A DNA stretch of 64,000 nt from Armatimonadota bacterium (GTDB lineage Bacteria; Sysuimicrobiota; Sysuimicrobiia; Sysuimicrobiales; Humicultoraceae). A program made the position numbers and the translations under genes. Under the pieces are notes generated by a model. The model worked only from the letters and a program-made list of their open reading frames with translations. It ran no database searches and was not told the origin of the DNA. The DNA lies in assembly GCA_031081585.1 (NCBI GenBank), contig JAVHLY010000006.1, positions 1 to 64,000 of the forward strand, read 5' to 3'. This document shows positions 56,762 to 64,000 of the stretch, in pieces (position 1 is the stretch's first letter; each line of letters starts with the position of its first letter).

Positions 56762-58309
56762 TCAACGGCGGAAGAAACCCTGCATGGCCACCAGCCGCTC
56801 CGCCGGGTGCATGTAGACGTTCTGCACCTCGGCCCGGTAGGCGGTGACCTGCGACTCGCTGTGGAGGAAGATCCAGGGCGCGTCCTCCATGATGAGCGCC
56901 ATCGCCTCGCGGTAGATCCGGTTCCGCTCCGCCTGGTCGAGCGTGGTGCGGCCCCGGTCGAGGAGCGCGTCCACCTGGGGGTTGCGGTAGAAGCCCCGGT
57001 TGAAGCCGGCCGGCGGCCACTGGCTGGAGTGGAAGAGGTTGTACAGCCCGTAGTCGGCGTCGCCGGTCACCGTCCCCCACCCCAGCATGTACATCTGGTG
57101 GGTGGCCTCGGCCTGGGGCTTGTTCGTGAAGGCGACGAGGGAGCCGATGTCCATGGGCACGAGCTCGACCTCGACGCCGACGCGGCGCAGCAGGCCCTGG
57201 ATGGCCGCGGCAATCTCGGCGTCCCGGATGTAGCGCGCCACCGGGTGGTGGAGGGTGGCCCGGAAGCCGTTGGGGTAGCCGGCCTCGGCCAGGAGCTGGC
57301 GGGCCCGCTCCACGTTGTACTCGTAGGTCATGATCCTGGCGTAGCCGGCCACACCGGGCGCGATGGGCGCGTCGGAGACGCGTGCCGTCCCGCCGAGGAT
57401 GGCCCGGACGATCGCCTCCTTGTTGATGGCGTAGTTCAGCGCCTGCCGGACGCGGCGGTTGTTGAAAGGCGGGCGGGTGACGTTGAAGCCGATGAAGATC
57501 GTCCGCAGGCTCGTCTGCACCTCCACCCGCAGCGCCCGGTTGGCGCGCAACCGCTCCACGTCGCGCGGCGGGACGCGCTTGGCGATGTGCACCGCCCCGC
57601 TCTCCACGGCGGCCACGCGGGCGCCGTCGTCGGGGATGACGCGCCACTGGATCGCGTCGAAGTGCCCCTTCTCGCCCCAGTACTCCTCAAAGCGGGTCAC
57701 GGTGATGCGGTCGCCGCGGACCCACTCCCGGAAGCGGTAGGGGCCCGTGCCCACGGGGTTGCGGGCGTACTCGTCCGGCCCCAGGCGCTCGATGGCGGTG
57801 GGACTCTGCATGCAGACCCCGCCGTGAGTGAGGTTGAGGACGAGTGGGGCGAACGGAGCGTTGGTGAGCAGGACGAGCGTGTTCGCATCCAGGGCCACGA
57901 CCTGCGTCACCCGGTCGATCAGCGATCGGAACGATGCCCGGGTGGCGGGGTCGAGCACCCGGTCGAGGTTCCACTTGGCCGCCTGCGCGTTGAAGGGCGT
58001 GCCGTCATGGAAGCGCACGGTGGGGCGCAGCCGGATGGTCAGCCGGCGCCCGTCGGGGGAGAAGGTGAAGGCCGTGGCCAGCCGCGGCTCCACGCGGCCT
58101 TCCGGGCTGAGCCAGAAGAGCGTCTCGCAGATGTGCTCCATGCGCTCGGCTGTGGGCGAGTCGGTGTAGCGGTGGCCGTCTAGCGTGGTGGCGTCGCTCC
58201 CCTCGGCGATGATCAAGGTACCGCCGCGGGCGGGCGCGGGAGCGGCTCCCGCGACGGCACCGGCCGCCAGCATCGCGAACGCGAGCAGACAGACCGCGAG
58301 TACTCTCAT
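56762..58309 (-). CDS. Dipeptide/oligopeptide ABC transporter substrate-binding protein, system 1
   Basis: 515 residues. The ATG follows GGGGAGGAA at 11 bases; the longer frame to 58648 is not supported. Signal peptide VLAVCLLAFAMLAAGAVAGA. The family 5 extracellular solute-binding signature AERMEHICETLFWLSPEGRVEPRLAT is near 58-83, followed by WRLTIRLRPTVRFHDGTPFNA-like wording and YARNPVGTGPYRFREWVRGDRI. It captures peptides or other ligands such as opines or nickel chelates and hands them to the permeases downstream. Confidence 0.93.
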   Translation of the reverse strand: MRVLAVCLLAFAMLAAGAVAGAAPAPARGGTLIIAEGSDATTLDGHRYTDSPTAERMEHICETLFWLSPEGRVEPRLATAFTFSPDGRRLTIRLRPTVRFHDGTPFNAQAAKWNLDRVLDPATRASFRSLIDRVTQVVALDANTLVLLTNAPFAPLVLNLTHGGVCMQSPTAIERLGPDEYARNPVGTGPYRFREWVRGDRITVTRFEEYWGEKGHFDAIQWRVIPDDGARVAAVESGAVHIAKRVPPRDVERLRANRALRVEVQTSLRTIFIGFNVTRPPFNNRRVRQALNYAINKEAIVRAILGGTARVSDAPIAPGVAGYARIMTYEYNVERARQLLAEAGYPNGFRATLHHPVARYIRDAEIAAAIQGLLRRVGVEVELVPMDIGSLVAFTNKPQAEATHQMYMLGWGTVTGDADYGLYNLFHSSQWPPAGFNRGFYRNPQVDALLDRGRTTLDQAERNRIYREAMALIMEDAPWIFLHSESQVTAYRAEVQNVYMHPAERLVAMQGFFRR

Positions 58310-58476
58310 CCCGACCGATTCCTCCCCGTCGCCCGGCCCCGGCCGGGGCGGGCACTCACGATCGATACGTTGGGTCCCTGCCGTGAGGTGAACCCAGCCT
58401 GGCTTGTTCGCCTGCCAGGGCGACTTCCCCTCTTGACGCCCGGGCCGCGAGGTCCGGTCGCGTCGGCACTGGGGCC

Positions 58477-59130
58477 TCAGGCCTCCTCCCCCACCCCGGC
58501 CGGACGGGATCGGCGGTGCCGCCACACCTCCAGGGCCAGGGGGACCAGGGAGGCCGCGACGATGAGCAGCACCGCCACGCTGAAGTTGCGCTCCACCCAG
58601 GGGAGGGTGCCGAAGAGGTAGCCGCCGACCACGAAGAGGGCTACCCACACCACCCCGCCCGCGACGTTGTAGAGGAGAAAACGAGGGTAGGTCATCCGGC
58701 CGATGCCGGCCACGAAGGGGGCGAAGGTGCGCACCACCGGGACGAAGCGGGCCAGGATGATCGTGGCCGCCCCGTACTTCTCGTAGAACCGGTGCGTCCG
58801 CTCCAGGTGCTCCCGCCGGAAGAGGCGGGAGCGCTCTTGGCGGAAGACCCGCGGCCCCACGTGGTAGCCGGCCCAGTAGTTCACCGTGTCGCCGAGGATG
58901 GCAGCGGCCGCCAGCCCCACCAGCAGGACGCCCAGGTCGAGGGTGCCGCGCGCGGCGAAGGTGCCGAGCGCGAAGAGCAGCGAGTCGCCCGGCAGGAAGG
59001 GCGTGGCCACGAACCCGGTCTCGGCGAAGACCACCAGGAAGACGATGGCGTAGGTCCAGGTCCCGTAGGTGAGGAGGAGCGTGTCCAGGTGGCGGTCCAG
59101 GTGGAGGAGGTAGTCCAGCAGCGTCGTCAC
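58477..59130 (-). CDS. DedA-family membrane protein
   Basis: 217 residues, GTG start, 7 bases after the thioesterase stop. Several membrane segments. The DedA pattern is present: FAETGFVATPFLPGDSLLFALG, GDTVNYWAGYHVGPRVF, and the arginine-rich EKYGAATIILARFVPVVRTFAPFVAGIGRM, where the conserved acidic and arginine residues needed for lipid scrambling lie. Family members flip phospholipids or undecaprenyl phosphate and affect membrane homeostasis. The 3' end is followed by 167 bases leading to the dpp operon. Confidence 0.92.
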   Translation of the reverse strand: MTTLLDYLLHLDRHLDTLLLTYGTWTYAIVFLVVFAETGFVATPFLPGDSLLFALGTFAARGTLDLGVLLVGLAAAAILGDTVNYWAGYHVGPRVFRQERSRLFRREHLERTHRFYEKYGAATIILARFVPVVRTFAPFVAGIGRMTYPRFLLYNVAGGVVWVALFVVGGYLFGTLPWVERNFSVAVLLIVAASLVPLALEVWRHRRSRPAGVGEEA

Positions 59131-59137
59131 GGTACGG

Positions 59138-60157
59138 TCATACCCCCATCCCTGGCCGCAGCCCCCCGGCGATCCCCGGCTCCGGGGCCCCGCCGCCCCC
59201 GCGCAGCCCTGCCAGGCGGGCCTGCCGGGCCTGCCGCCGCTCCGCCGCCGCCTGCCAGCGCCGCCGCTCCGCCGCCGTCCGGGGCTCGTAGGGCGGGAGC
59301 GGTGCCGGCCGCCCGTCGGGGCCCACGTGCACGGCGGTGAGGAAGGCGGTGCAGGTGTGGCGCAGCTCCCCCGTGCGCGGGTTCTCCGCCAGCACCTTTA
59401 CGCCGATCTCCATGGAGGTGCGGCCGACATAGTTGATGGCCGTGCGGTAGGTGACGATCTCCCCCACGAAGATCGGCGCGTAGAAGTCGAGCGCGTCCAG
59501 GGAGGCGGTGACGACCGGCCCGCGGGCGTAGCGCACGGCCTGGATGGAGGCGCACTCGTCCAGCTGCTGCAGCAGCGTCCCGGCGAAGAGCATGTTCGCG
59601 CCGACGGCATCCTCGGGGAAGACCAGGCGGGAGACCTCGGCGGCGAAGCGCAGCTCCTCCGGCTCGGCGGCCACGTCCCGGGCGCGCTGGCGGCGGTCGG
59701 CCAGGCGTTGCATCCGCGCCGCCTTGCGGGCGCGGGCCCGCTCCGCCAGCTCCCGCTCCTCTGCGGTGGCCGGCTCCACCGCCGCCCCCACCGGCCGCGG
59801 CCGGCCGCCGTCGTCCACGGCCACGAGGACCAGGTGGGCCGTGGTGGCGCGGCGCCGCTCCCCGGTGCGCGGCTGCTCCGCCTCCACCTCCACGCCCACC
59901 TCCATGGACGCCCGCCCCACGTGCTCCACCTGCGCCCGCAGGACCACCAGGTCGCCCACGCGCACCGGGGCGAGGAAGTCGAGGTCGTCCATGCTGCCGA
60001 GCACCACGTTGCCGCGGGCCAGCCGCATGGCCACCAGCGTGGCCGCCGAGGCGATCCAGGCCATCATCCGGCCGCCGAAGAGGTTGCCGTAGAGGTTGCC
60101 GTGCTCCGGCAGGACGAGGTGGACGACCTCCTGCCGGGTCTCGGCGATGGACGGCAT
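59138..60157 (-). CDS. Tandem-hotdog acyl-CoA thioesterase
   Basis: 339 residues with two hotdog domains in one chain. The first (about 1-130) has LPEHGNLYGNLFGGRMMAWIASAATLVA and VGRASMEVGVEVEAEQPRTGERR. The second (about 170-300) has FPEDAVGANMLFAGTLLQQLDECASIQAVR and VGRTSMEIGVKVLAENPRTGE. The match between the two halves is obvious, so it arose by duplication and fusion of a YciA/BFIT-like acyl-CoA hydrolase. An arginine-rich linker and tail frame the second domain. It overlaps the dipeptidase stop by one base and is coupled to DedA downstream. Confidence 0.88.
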   Translation of the reverse strand: MPSIAETRQEVVHLVLPEHGNLYGNLFGGRMMAWIASAATLVAMRLARGNVVLGSMDDLDFLAPVRVGDLVVLRAQVEHVGRASMEVGVEVEAEQPRTGERRRATTAHLVLVAVDDGGRPRPVGAAVEPATAEERELAERARARKAARMQRLADRRQRARDVAAEPEELRFAAEVSRLVFPEDAVGANMLFAGTLLQQLDECASIQAVRYARGPVVTASLDALDFYAPIFVGEIVTYRTAINYVGRTSMEIGVKVLAENPRTGELRHTCTAFLTAVHVGPDGRPAPLPPYEPRTAAERRRWQAAAERRQARQARLAGLRGGGGAPEPGIAGGLRPGMGV

Positions 60158-61545
60158 CAGGCAGGCCGCCCTGGGAGCCCTGCGCTGCCCAGCAGCTCCA
60201 TGAAGCGGATCACCGTCTCGATCCCCTGGTAGAAGTTGGGCAGGTGGAACTTCTCGTTGGGGGCGTGCAGGTTGTCGTCCGGCAGCCCGAAGCCCATGAG
60301 CACCGCCGGGGCCTTCAGCGCGTTCACGAAGGCGGCCACCACCGGGACGCTGCCCCCCTCGCGCATGTAGACCGGCGGCCGGCCCACCACCTCCTCGAGC
60401 GCCCGGGCGGCCAGGCGCACCGGTGGGGCGTCCGGCGAGACCTGCACGGGGTCGCCCAGCGACAGCGCCCGCACCTCGGTGCGCACCCCCGGCGGGGTGA
60501 GCGCCTGCACCCGCCGGGTGAAGGCGCGCAGGATCGTCGCCGGGCGCTGCCGCGGCACCAGGCGCATGCTGATCTTCGCCACCGCCCGCGCGGGGATCAC
60601 CGTCTTGGCGCCGGGGCCGGTGAAGCCGCCGGCGATGCCGTGCACCTCCAGCGTGGGGCGGACCCAGCGACGCTCCAAAATGGAGTACCCGTCCTCGCCG
60701 GGGGCCGCGTCCACCCCGAGGTGCGCCAGGTAGGCCTGCTCGTCGAACCCCAGGCGCTCCCAGGCCTCCCGTTCCTCGGGGGCGGGCGGCTCCACCGCGG
60801 CGTAGTAGCGGGGGATGGTCACCCGTCCCCGCCGGTCCTTCAGCCCGGCGACGATGCGCGCCAGCGCCTCGACGGGATTGGGGGCCGCGCCACCGTACTG
60901 GCCGGAGTGGAGGTCGTGGCGCGCGCCCCGCGCTTCGACCTCCGTGTAGATCAGCCCGCGCAGCCCGGTCACGAGCGCCGGAACACCCGGGGCCCAGTAC
61001 TGCCCGTCGCAGACCAGCGCCGCGTCGGCGGCCAGCTGCCGGCGGTGGCGCGGCACGTACTCCACCACCCGCGGGCTGCCGATCTCCTCCTCGCCTTCGA
61101 TGAAGACCTTCACGTTCACGGGTAGGGTCCCCGTGGCGCGCAGCAGCGACTCGATGGCGAAGAGCTGCAGCATCAGCTGCCCCTTGTCGTCCGACGCCCC
61201 CCGCGCGTAGAGATCCTCCCCGCGCACGGTGGGCTCGAAGGGCGGCGTCTCCCACAGCTCCAGCGGGTCGGGCGGCTGGACGTCGTAGTGGCCGTAGCAC
61301 AGCAGTGTGGGCCTGCCCTCGGCGCCCAGCCACTCGCCGTAGACGATGGGGTGGTCGCCGCTCGGGATCACGCGCGCGCTGAAGCCCAGGTCGGCCAGGC
61401 GGTGGCACAGCCAGGCGGCGGCGCGTTCCAGGTCGGGACGGTGCTCGGGGAGCGTGCTGACGGTGGGGATGCGGATGAGGTCCTTCAGCTCCTCCAGGAA
61501 CCGGGCGCGGTGCTCTCGGGCGTAGGCTCGGGCGTCCGTGACCAT
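60157..61545 (-). CDS. M20-family dipeptidase (DUG1/CNDP-like)
   Basis: 462 residues, ATG with GGAGGTCACG; an upstream ATG is rejected. The metal site is complete: LLCYGHYDVQPPDP (His and Asp), YARGASDDKGQLM (bridging Asp), EGEEEIGS (catalytic and ligand Glu), VCDGQYWAPG and the C-terminal LHAPNEKFHLPNFYQGIE. The dimer lid lies at about 205-330. This is the long M20 dipeptidase branch. Located between two peptide-type importers, it probably hydrolyses imported dipeptides. Confidence 0.92.
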   Translation of the reverse strand: MVTDARAYAREHRARFLEELKDLIRIPTVSTLPEHRPDLERAAAWLCHRLADLGFSARVIPSGDHPIVYGEWLGAEGRPTLLCYGHYDVQPPDPLELWETPPFEPTVRGEDLYARGASDDKGQLMLQLFAIESLLRATGTLPVNVKVFIEGEEEIGSPRVVEYVPRHRRQLAADAALVCDGQYWAPGVPALVTGLRGLIYTEVEARGARHDLHSGQYGGAAPNPVEALARIVAGLKDRRGRVTIPRYYAAVEPPAPEEREAWERLGFDEQAYLAHLGVDAAPGEDGYSILERRWVRPTLEVHGIAGGFTGPGAKTVIPARAVAKISMRLVPRQRPATILRAFTRRVQALTPPGVRTEVRALSLGDPVQVSPDAPPVRLAARALEEVVGRPPVYMREGGSVPVVAAFVNALKAPAVLMGFGLPDDNLHAPNEKFHLPNFYQGIETVIRFMELLGSAGLPGRPA

Positions 61546-61632
61546 CGTGACCTCCGGGTCGGACTGAGATGCGGAGCCGGCGACGGGCCGGCCGCCCCTG
61601 GAACCGTGGGCCACAGGGGAGTTCGCTGGAGG

Positions 61633-61670
61633 GGCGGGTTGCCCTCCCCGTCAGGGCAGGGTGACCCGCC
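61633..61670 (-). terminator. Hairpin ending the second dpp-type operon
   Basis: GGCGGGT (61633-61639) pairs with ACCCGCC (61664-61670), and inside it TGCCCT pairs with AGGGCA around a 7-base loop. It lies 26 bases downstream of the DppC-type stop (minus strand) and before the dipeptidase. No T-run; a stable two-part stem. Confidence 0.55.
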
Positions 61671-61695
61671 TCGTCAAAGCGGGTGCCTCGACCTT

Positions 61696-62592
61696 TCAGG
61701 CCCGCAGGACCGTGCGCGGGTCGAGCGCGTCGCGCAGCCCGTCCCCGAGTAGGTTGAAGGCCATCACCGCCAGGAAGATCGCCAGCCCCGGGAAGGTGGC
61801 GATGAACCAGTAGGAGAGCAGGTAGGTCTGCCCTTCACCCAGCATTGTCCCCCACTCCGGGGTGGGCGGCCGGACGCCCAGGCCGAGGAAGCCCAACCCG
61901 GCGGCCGTCAGGATGGCGGTGCCCAGCTGGAGCGTGGACTGGACGATCACGGGCGCGACCGAGTTGGGCAGCACGTGCCGCGCCAGGACCCGCCACTCGG
62001 GAGCGCCGAGCGCCCGGGCCGCCTCGATGAACGTCTCCTCCCGCAGGGAGAGGGTGACCCCCCGCACCAGCCGGACGTAGACGGGGACCGCCGCCACCGC
62101 CACCGAGACCACGACGTTCGTCACCCCGACCCCCAGCACGGCGATGAGGGTGAGGGCCAGGAGGAAGCCGGGGAAGGCCAGGAGCAGGTCGATGATGCGC
62201 TGGACCGCCATGTCTACCATGCCGCCGAAGTAGCCCGAGACCAGGCCGATGGGCACACCCACCGCAGCAGCCAGGAGCACGGCGAGCAGGCCGATGAGCA
62301 GCGAGAGGCGTCCGCCATAGGCGACCCGGGTGAGGATGTCGCGGCCGAGCTGGTCGGTCCCCATCGGGTGGGGCCACGACGGCGGCTGGAGTACCCGGGT
62401 GAAGTCGGCCTCGTTGGGGTCGGCGGGCAGCACCACTGGCGCCAGGACAGACGCGCCGAAGAGGCCCAGCAGGATGACGAGCCCGGCCACCGCCGTGCGC
62501 CGGCGCCGCAGCCTGACCCAGGCTCCCCGGGCCGGAGCGGGACGCACCAGCAGCAGGGGGAGGTCACTCGTAGCGAATCCGCGGGTCGACAT
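61696..62592 (-). CDS. Dipeptide/oligopeptide ABC transporter permease (DppC type), system 2
   Basis: 298 residues if started at the ATG that overlaps the DppB-type gene by 29 bases; a GTG 15 codons later is possible. In system 1 the matching junction reads CTATGAGTGA, while here it is CTACGAGTGA, so the usual start codon is lost by one base. The body is a normal DppC: MGTDQLGRDILTRVAYGGRLSL and the EAA loop EAARALGAPEWRVLARHVLPN. About 6 membrane spans. Confidence 0.9.
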   Translation of the reverse strand: MSTRGFATSDLPLLLVRPAPARGAWVRLRRRRTAVAGLVILLGLFGASVLAPVVLPADPNEADFTRVLQPPSWPHPMGTDQLGRDILTRVAYGGRLSLLIGLLAVLLAAAVGVPIGLVSGYFGGMVDMAVQRIIDLLLAFPGFLLALTLIAVLGVGVTNVVVSVAVAAVPVYVRLVRGVTLSLREETFIEAARALGAPEWRVLARHVLPNSVAPVIVQSTLQLGTAILTAAGLGFLGLGVRPPTPEWGTMLGEGQTYLLSYWFIATFPGLAIFLAVMAFNLLGDGLRDALDPRTVLRA

Positions 62593-63484
62593 AGGCGTAG
62601 AGCACGTCCACGGTTAGGTTGACCAGGACGAAGGCGAGGGCGAAGAGGAGCACGATCCCCTGGATGACCGGATAGTCCCGCGCAGTGATCGCCGAGACCA
62701 GCAGCCGGCCGATCCCCGGCCAGGCGAAGGTGGTCTCCGTGAGCACGGCACCGCCGAGGAGCGCACCGAACTGGAGGCCGACGACCGTGATCACCGGGAT
62801 GAGGGCGTTGCGCAGCGCGTGCCGCGTCACCACCTGCCGCGGCGGGAGTCCCTTGGCCCGGGCGGTGCGCACAAAGTCCATGCCCAGGGTCTCCAGCAGG
62901 CTGCCGCGCGTCATGCGGGCGATGATGGCGGTGGAGAAGGCGGCCAGGGTCAGCGACGGGAGGATCAGGTGGGCCGGTCCGCCGTAGCCGCCTGCGGGCA
63001 GCCAGCGCAGCCGCACGGCGAACAGCAGCATGAGCATGATCCCCAGCCAGAAGACCGGGACGGAGACGCCGACGAGTGCCGCCACCATCACCGCGTAGTC
63101 CAGCGGCGAGTTGGCGGTGGTGGCGGAGACGATCCCGGCGACCAGGCCGAAGAGCGTGGCCAGCGCCGTGCTGGTCACCGCCAGGGTCACCGTGGCCCGC
63201 AGCCGGCTGCCGATCTCCGCCGCCACCGGCGTGCGAGTGGCGGCGGAGATCCCGAGGTCGCCCCGCAGGGCCGCGCCCAGGAAGCGCAGGTACTGCTCGT
63301 GCAGGGGCCGGTGGAGGCCCAGCTCCACGCGCAGCCGCGCCACCTCCTCCTCCGTCGCCAGCAGACCGGCGATGAGACGGGCTGGGTCGCCGGGGATGAG
63401 CCGGACCATGAGGAAGATGACGACAGTGACGCCGAGCAGCGTCGGCACCGCGTAGAGCAGGCGGCGGAGGATGTACCGACCCAG
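62564..63484 (-). CDS. Dipeptide/oligopeptide ABC transporter permease (DppB type), system 2, CTG start
   Basis: 306 residues from the CTG at 63484, identical in length to the system 1 DppB. The frame is closed by a TGA 5 codons upstream and has no ATG, GTG or TTG before the GTG at 63448. The GTG would remove GRYILRRLLYA, which aligns with WRYIVKRLLLT of system 1. GAGGGGG lies 7 bases before the CTG. The rest is a typical DppB: VPTLLGVTVVIFLMVRLIPGDP and FLGAALRGDLGIS, with the loop RTARAKGLPPRQVVTRHALRN. Confidence 0.9.
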   Translation of the reverse strand: MGRYILRRLLYAVPTLLGVTVVIFLMVRLIPGDPARLIAGLLATEEEVARLRVELGLHRPLHEQYLRFLGAALRGDLGISAATRTPVAAEIGSRLRATVTLAVTSTALATLFGLVAGIVSATTANSPLDYAVMVAALVGVSVPVFWLGIMLMLLFAVRLRWLPAGGYGGPAHLILPSLTLAAFSTAIIARMTRGSLLETLGMDFVRTARAKGLPPRQVVTRHALRNALIPVITVVGLQFGALLGGAVLTETTFAWPGIGRLLVSAITARDYPVIQGIVLLFALAFVLVNLTVDVLYAYVDPRIRYE

Positions 63485-63570
63485 GACCGGTCCCCCTCAT
63501 GCCCGGACGGTGCGGGAAGGCGGGCCGCGGCGGCGCCCGCGAACCGACTGTCGCGGTGGCGTCCGGGCGG

Positions 63571-64000
63571 CTACTGCCAGGTGGCGTGGATGGCGTCCCA
63601 CTTCTCGATCGGGGTGATGCTGACACCGCGCAGGTTCTTCACCGTGGCCACGTACCACTTCTGCGTCCACAGGAAGATCCAGGGCGCCTCGTTCCAGATG
63701 ATCGTCTGGGCCTCTCGGTAGAGCGCCTTGCGCCGCTCCTGGTCGACGATGGTGCGCGCCTCCTCCAGGAGGGCGTCCACCCGGGCGTTCCGGTAGAAGG
63801 CCGGGGCCAGCCCGCGGTTCGGGTGCTGGGAGGAGTGGAACTGCCCGAAGAGCACCCCGTCGCAGTCCAGGACCACCCAGGCCCACCCCAGCACCAGCAT
63901 CTGGAGGCGGGTCCGCTCAGGCGGCTGGGTGATCTCGGCCACGTAGCTCGGCCAGTCCATGGTGGCGACGTTGGCCCGGATCCCCACGTTGCGCAGCTGG
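63571..64000 (-). CDS. Dipeptide/oligopeptide ABC transporter substrate-binding protein, system 2 (5' end outside window)
   Basis: Only the last 142 codons are in the window; the frame is open to base 64000. It is the C-terminal part of a family 5 binding protein: FGQFHSSQHPNRGLAPAFYRNARVDALLEEARTIVDQERRKALYREAQTIIWNEAPWIFLWTQ closely follows the corresponding end of the system 1 protein (RGFYRNPQVDALLDRGRTTLDQAERNRIYREAMALIMEDAPWIFLHS). It is first gene of the second importer operon, 86 bases before the DppB-type gene. Confidence 0.9.
   Translation of the reverse strand, partial: QLRNVGIRANVATMDWPSYVAEITQPPERTRLQMLVLGWAWVVLDCDGVLFGQFHSSQHPNRGLAPAFYRNARVDALLEEARTIVDQERRKALYREAQTIIWNEAPWIFLWTQKWYVATVKNLRGVSITPIEKWDAIHATWQ

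Noticed and set aside
1-64000. tRNA or rRNA genes, CRISPR arrays, insertion sequences, att sites and prophage genes.
   Set aside because: Searched by eye on both strands for tRNA acceptor/T-loop patterns, regularly spaced repeats and transposase or integrase motifs; none was convincing.

Overview
The window is very GC-rich chromosomal DNA, densely packed and mostly coded on the minus strand. No rRNA or tRNA gene, CRISPR array, transposase or phage gene was seen. Short-form HisG with HisZ, a YerC-type TrpR-family protein, a small bacterial SpeH, YggT and an EfeU/FTR1 permease together suggest a free-living bacterium of the Terrabacteria side, such as a deep Firmicutes, Armatimonadota or CSP1-3-like lineage. 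That placement is inference, because no marker gene is present. Neighbouring genes very often overlap by 4 bases (ATGA or GTGA), so most blocks are translationally coupled operons.

Left end (1-2276): the 3' end of a class V aminotransferase, a TrpB2-type tryptophan synthase beta chain and a small VOC protein. From about 2.4 to 25.4 kb an almost unbroken leftward run forms a catabolic island. Its IclR-controlled half (14232 to 2445) holds a carbohydrate ABC importer without its ATPase, two TIM-barrel isomerase-like proteins, an SDR dehydrogenase, E1 alpha and beta of a 2-oxoacid dehydrogenase with a free lipoyl-domain protein, a RibD-like reductase, an enolase-superfamily enzyme and an opine-dehydrogenase-family enzyme. 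Its FadR/GntR-controlled half (25428 to 14394) holds a NitT/TauT-type importer, a tautomerase, a VOC protein, two amidohydrolases, an M24 (creatinase-fold) hydrolase, a DpaA (dipicolinate synthase A)-like dehydrogenase, an isochorismatase-fold hydrolase and a hydantoinase-like enzyme. This half looks built to take up and open a cyclic amide, ureide or related N-compound; the substrate is unknown.

Middle (25.5-41 kb): an operon of S41 peptidase, M20 hydrolase and a COG3044 ABC-class ATPase; ccdA; an operon of O-methyltransferase, two Fpg/Nei glycosylase paralogues and a SAM hydrolase; a small secreted protein divergent from a PDZ-less S41 protein; a cold-shock gene with a strong promoter and terminator; YggT; an Fsr-like MFS exporter; and a large FAD/Fe-S D-2-hydroxyacid dehydrogenase.

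Histidine block (41.2-50.2 kb): hisZ-G-C-B-H-A-F-IE plus a DUF72 gene, with no hisD. A perfect palindrome sits at its 5' end and a YerC-type regulator gene lies about 1.2 kb upstream, beyond an ftr1 iron permease. Right end (50.3-64 kb): Uma2 nuclease-like, kelch and speH genes, a SIMPL-domain protein, a PaaI-like thioesterase, and two dipeptide/oligopeptide (Dpp-type) ABC importers without ATPase genes. Between them lie DedA, a double-hotdog thioesterase and an M20 dipeptidase. The last substrate-binding gene runs off the window. At least two genes (dppB2 and probably hisZ) appear to start with CTG.
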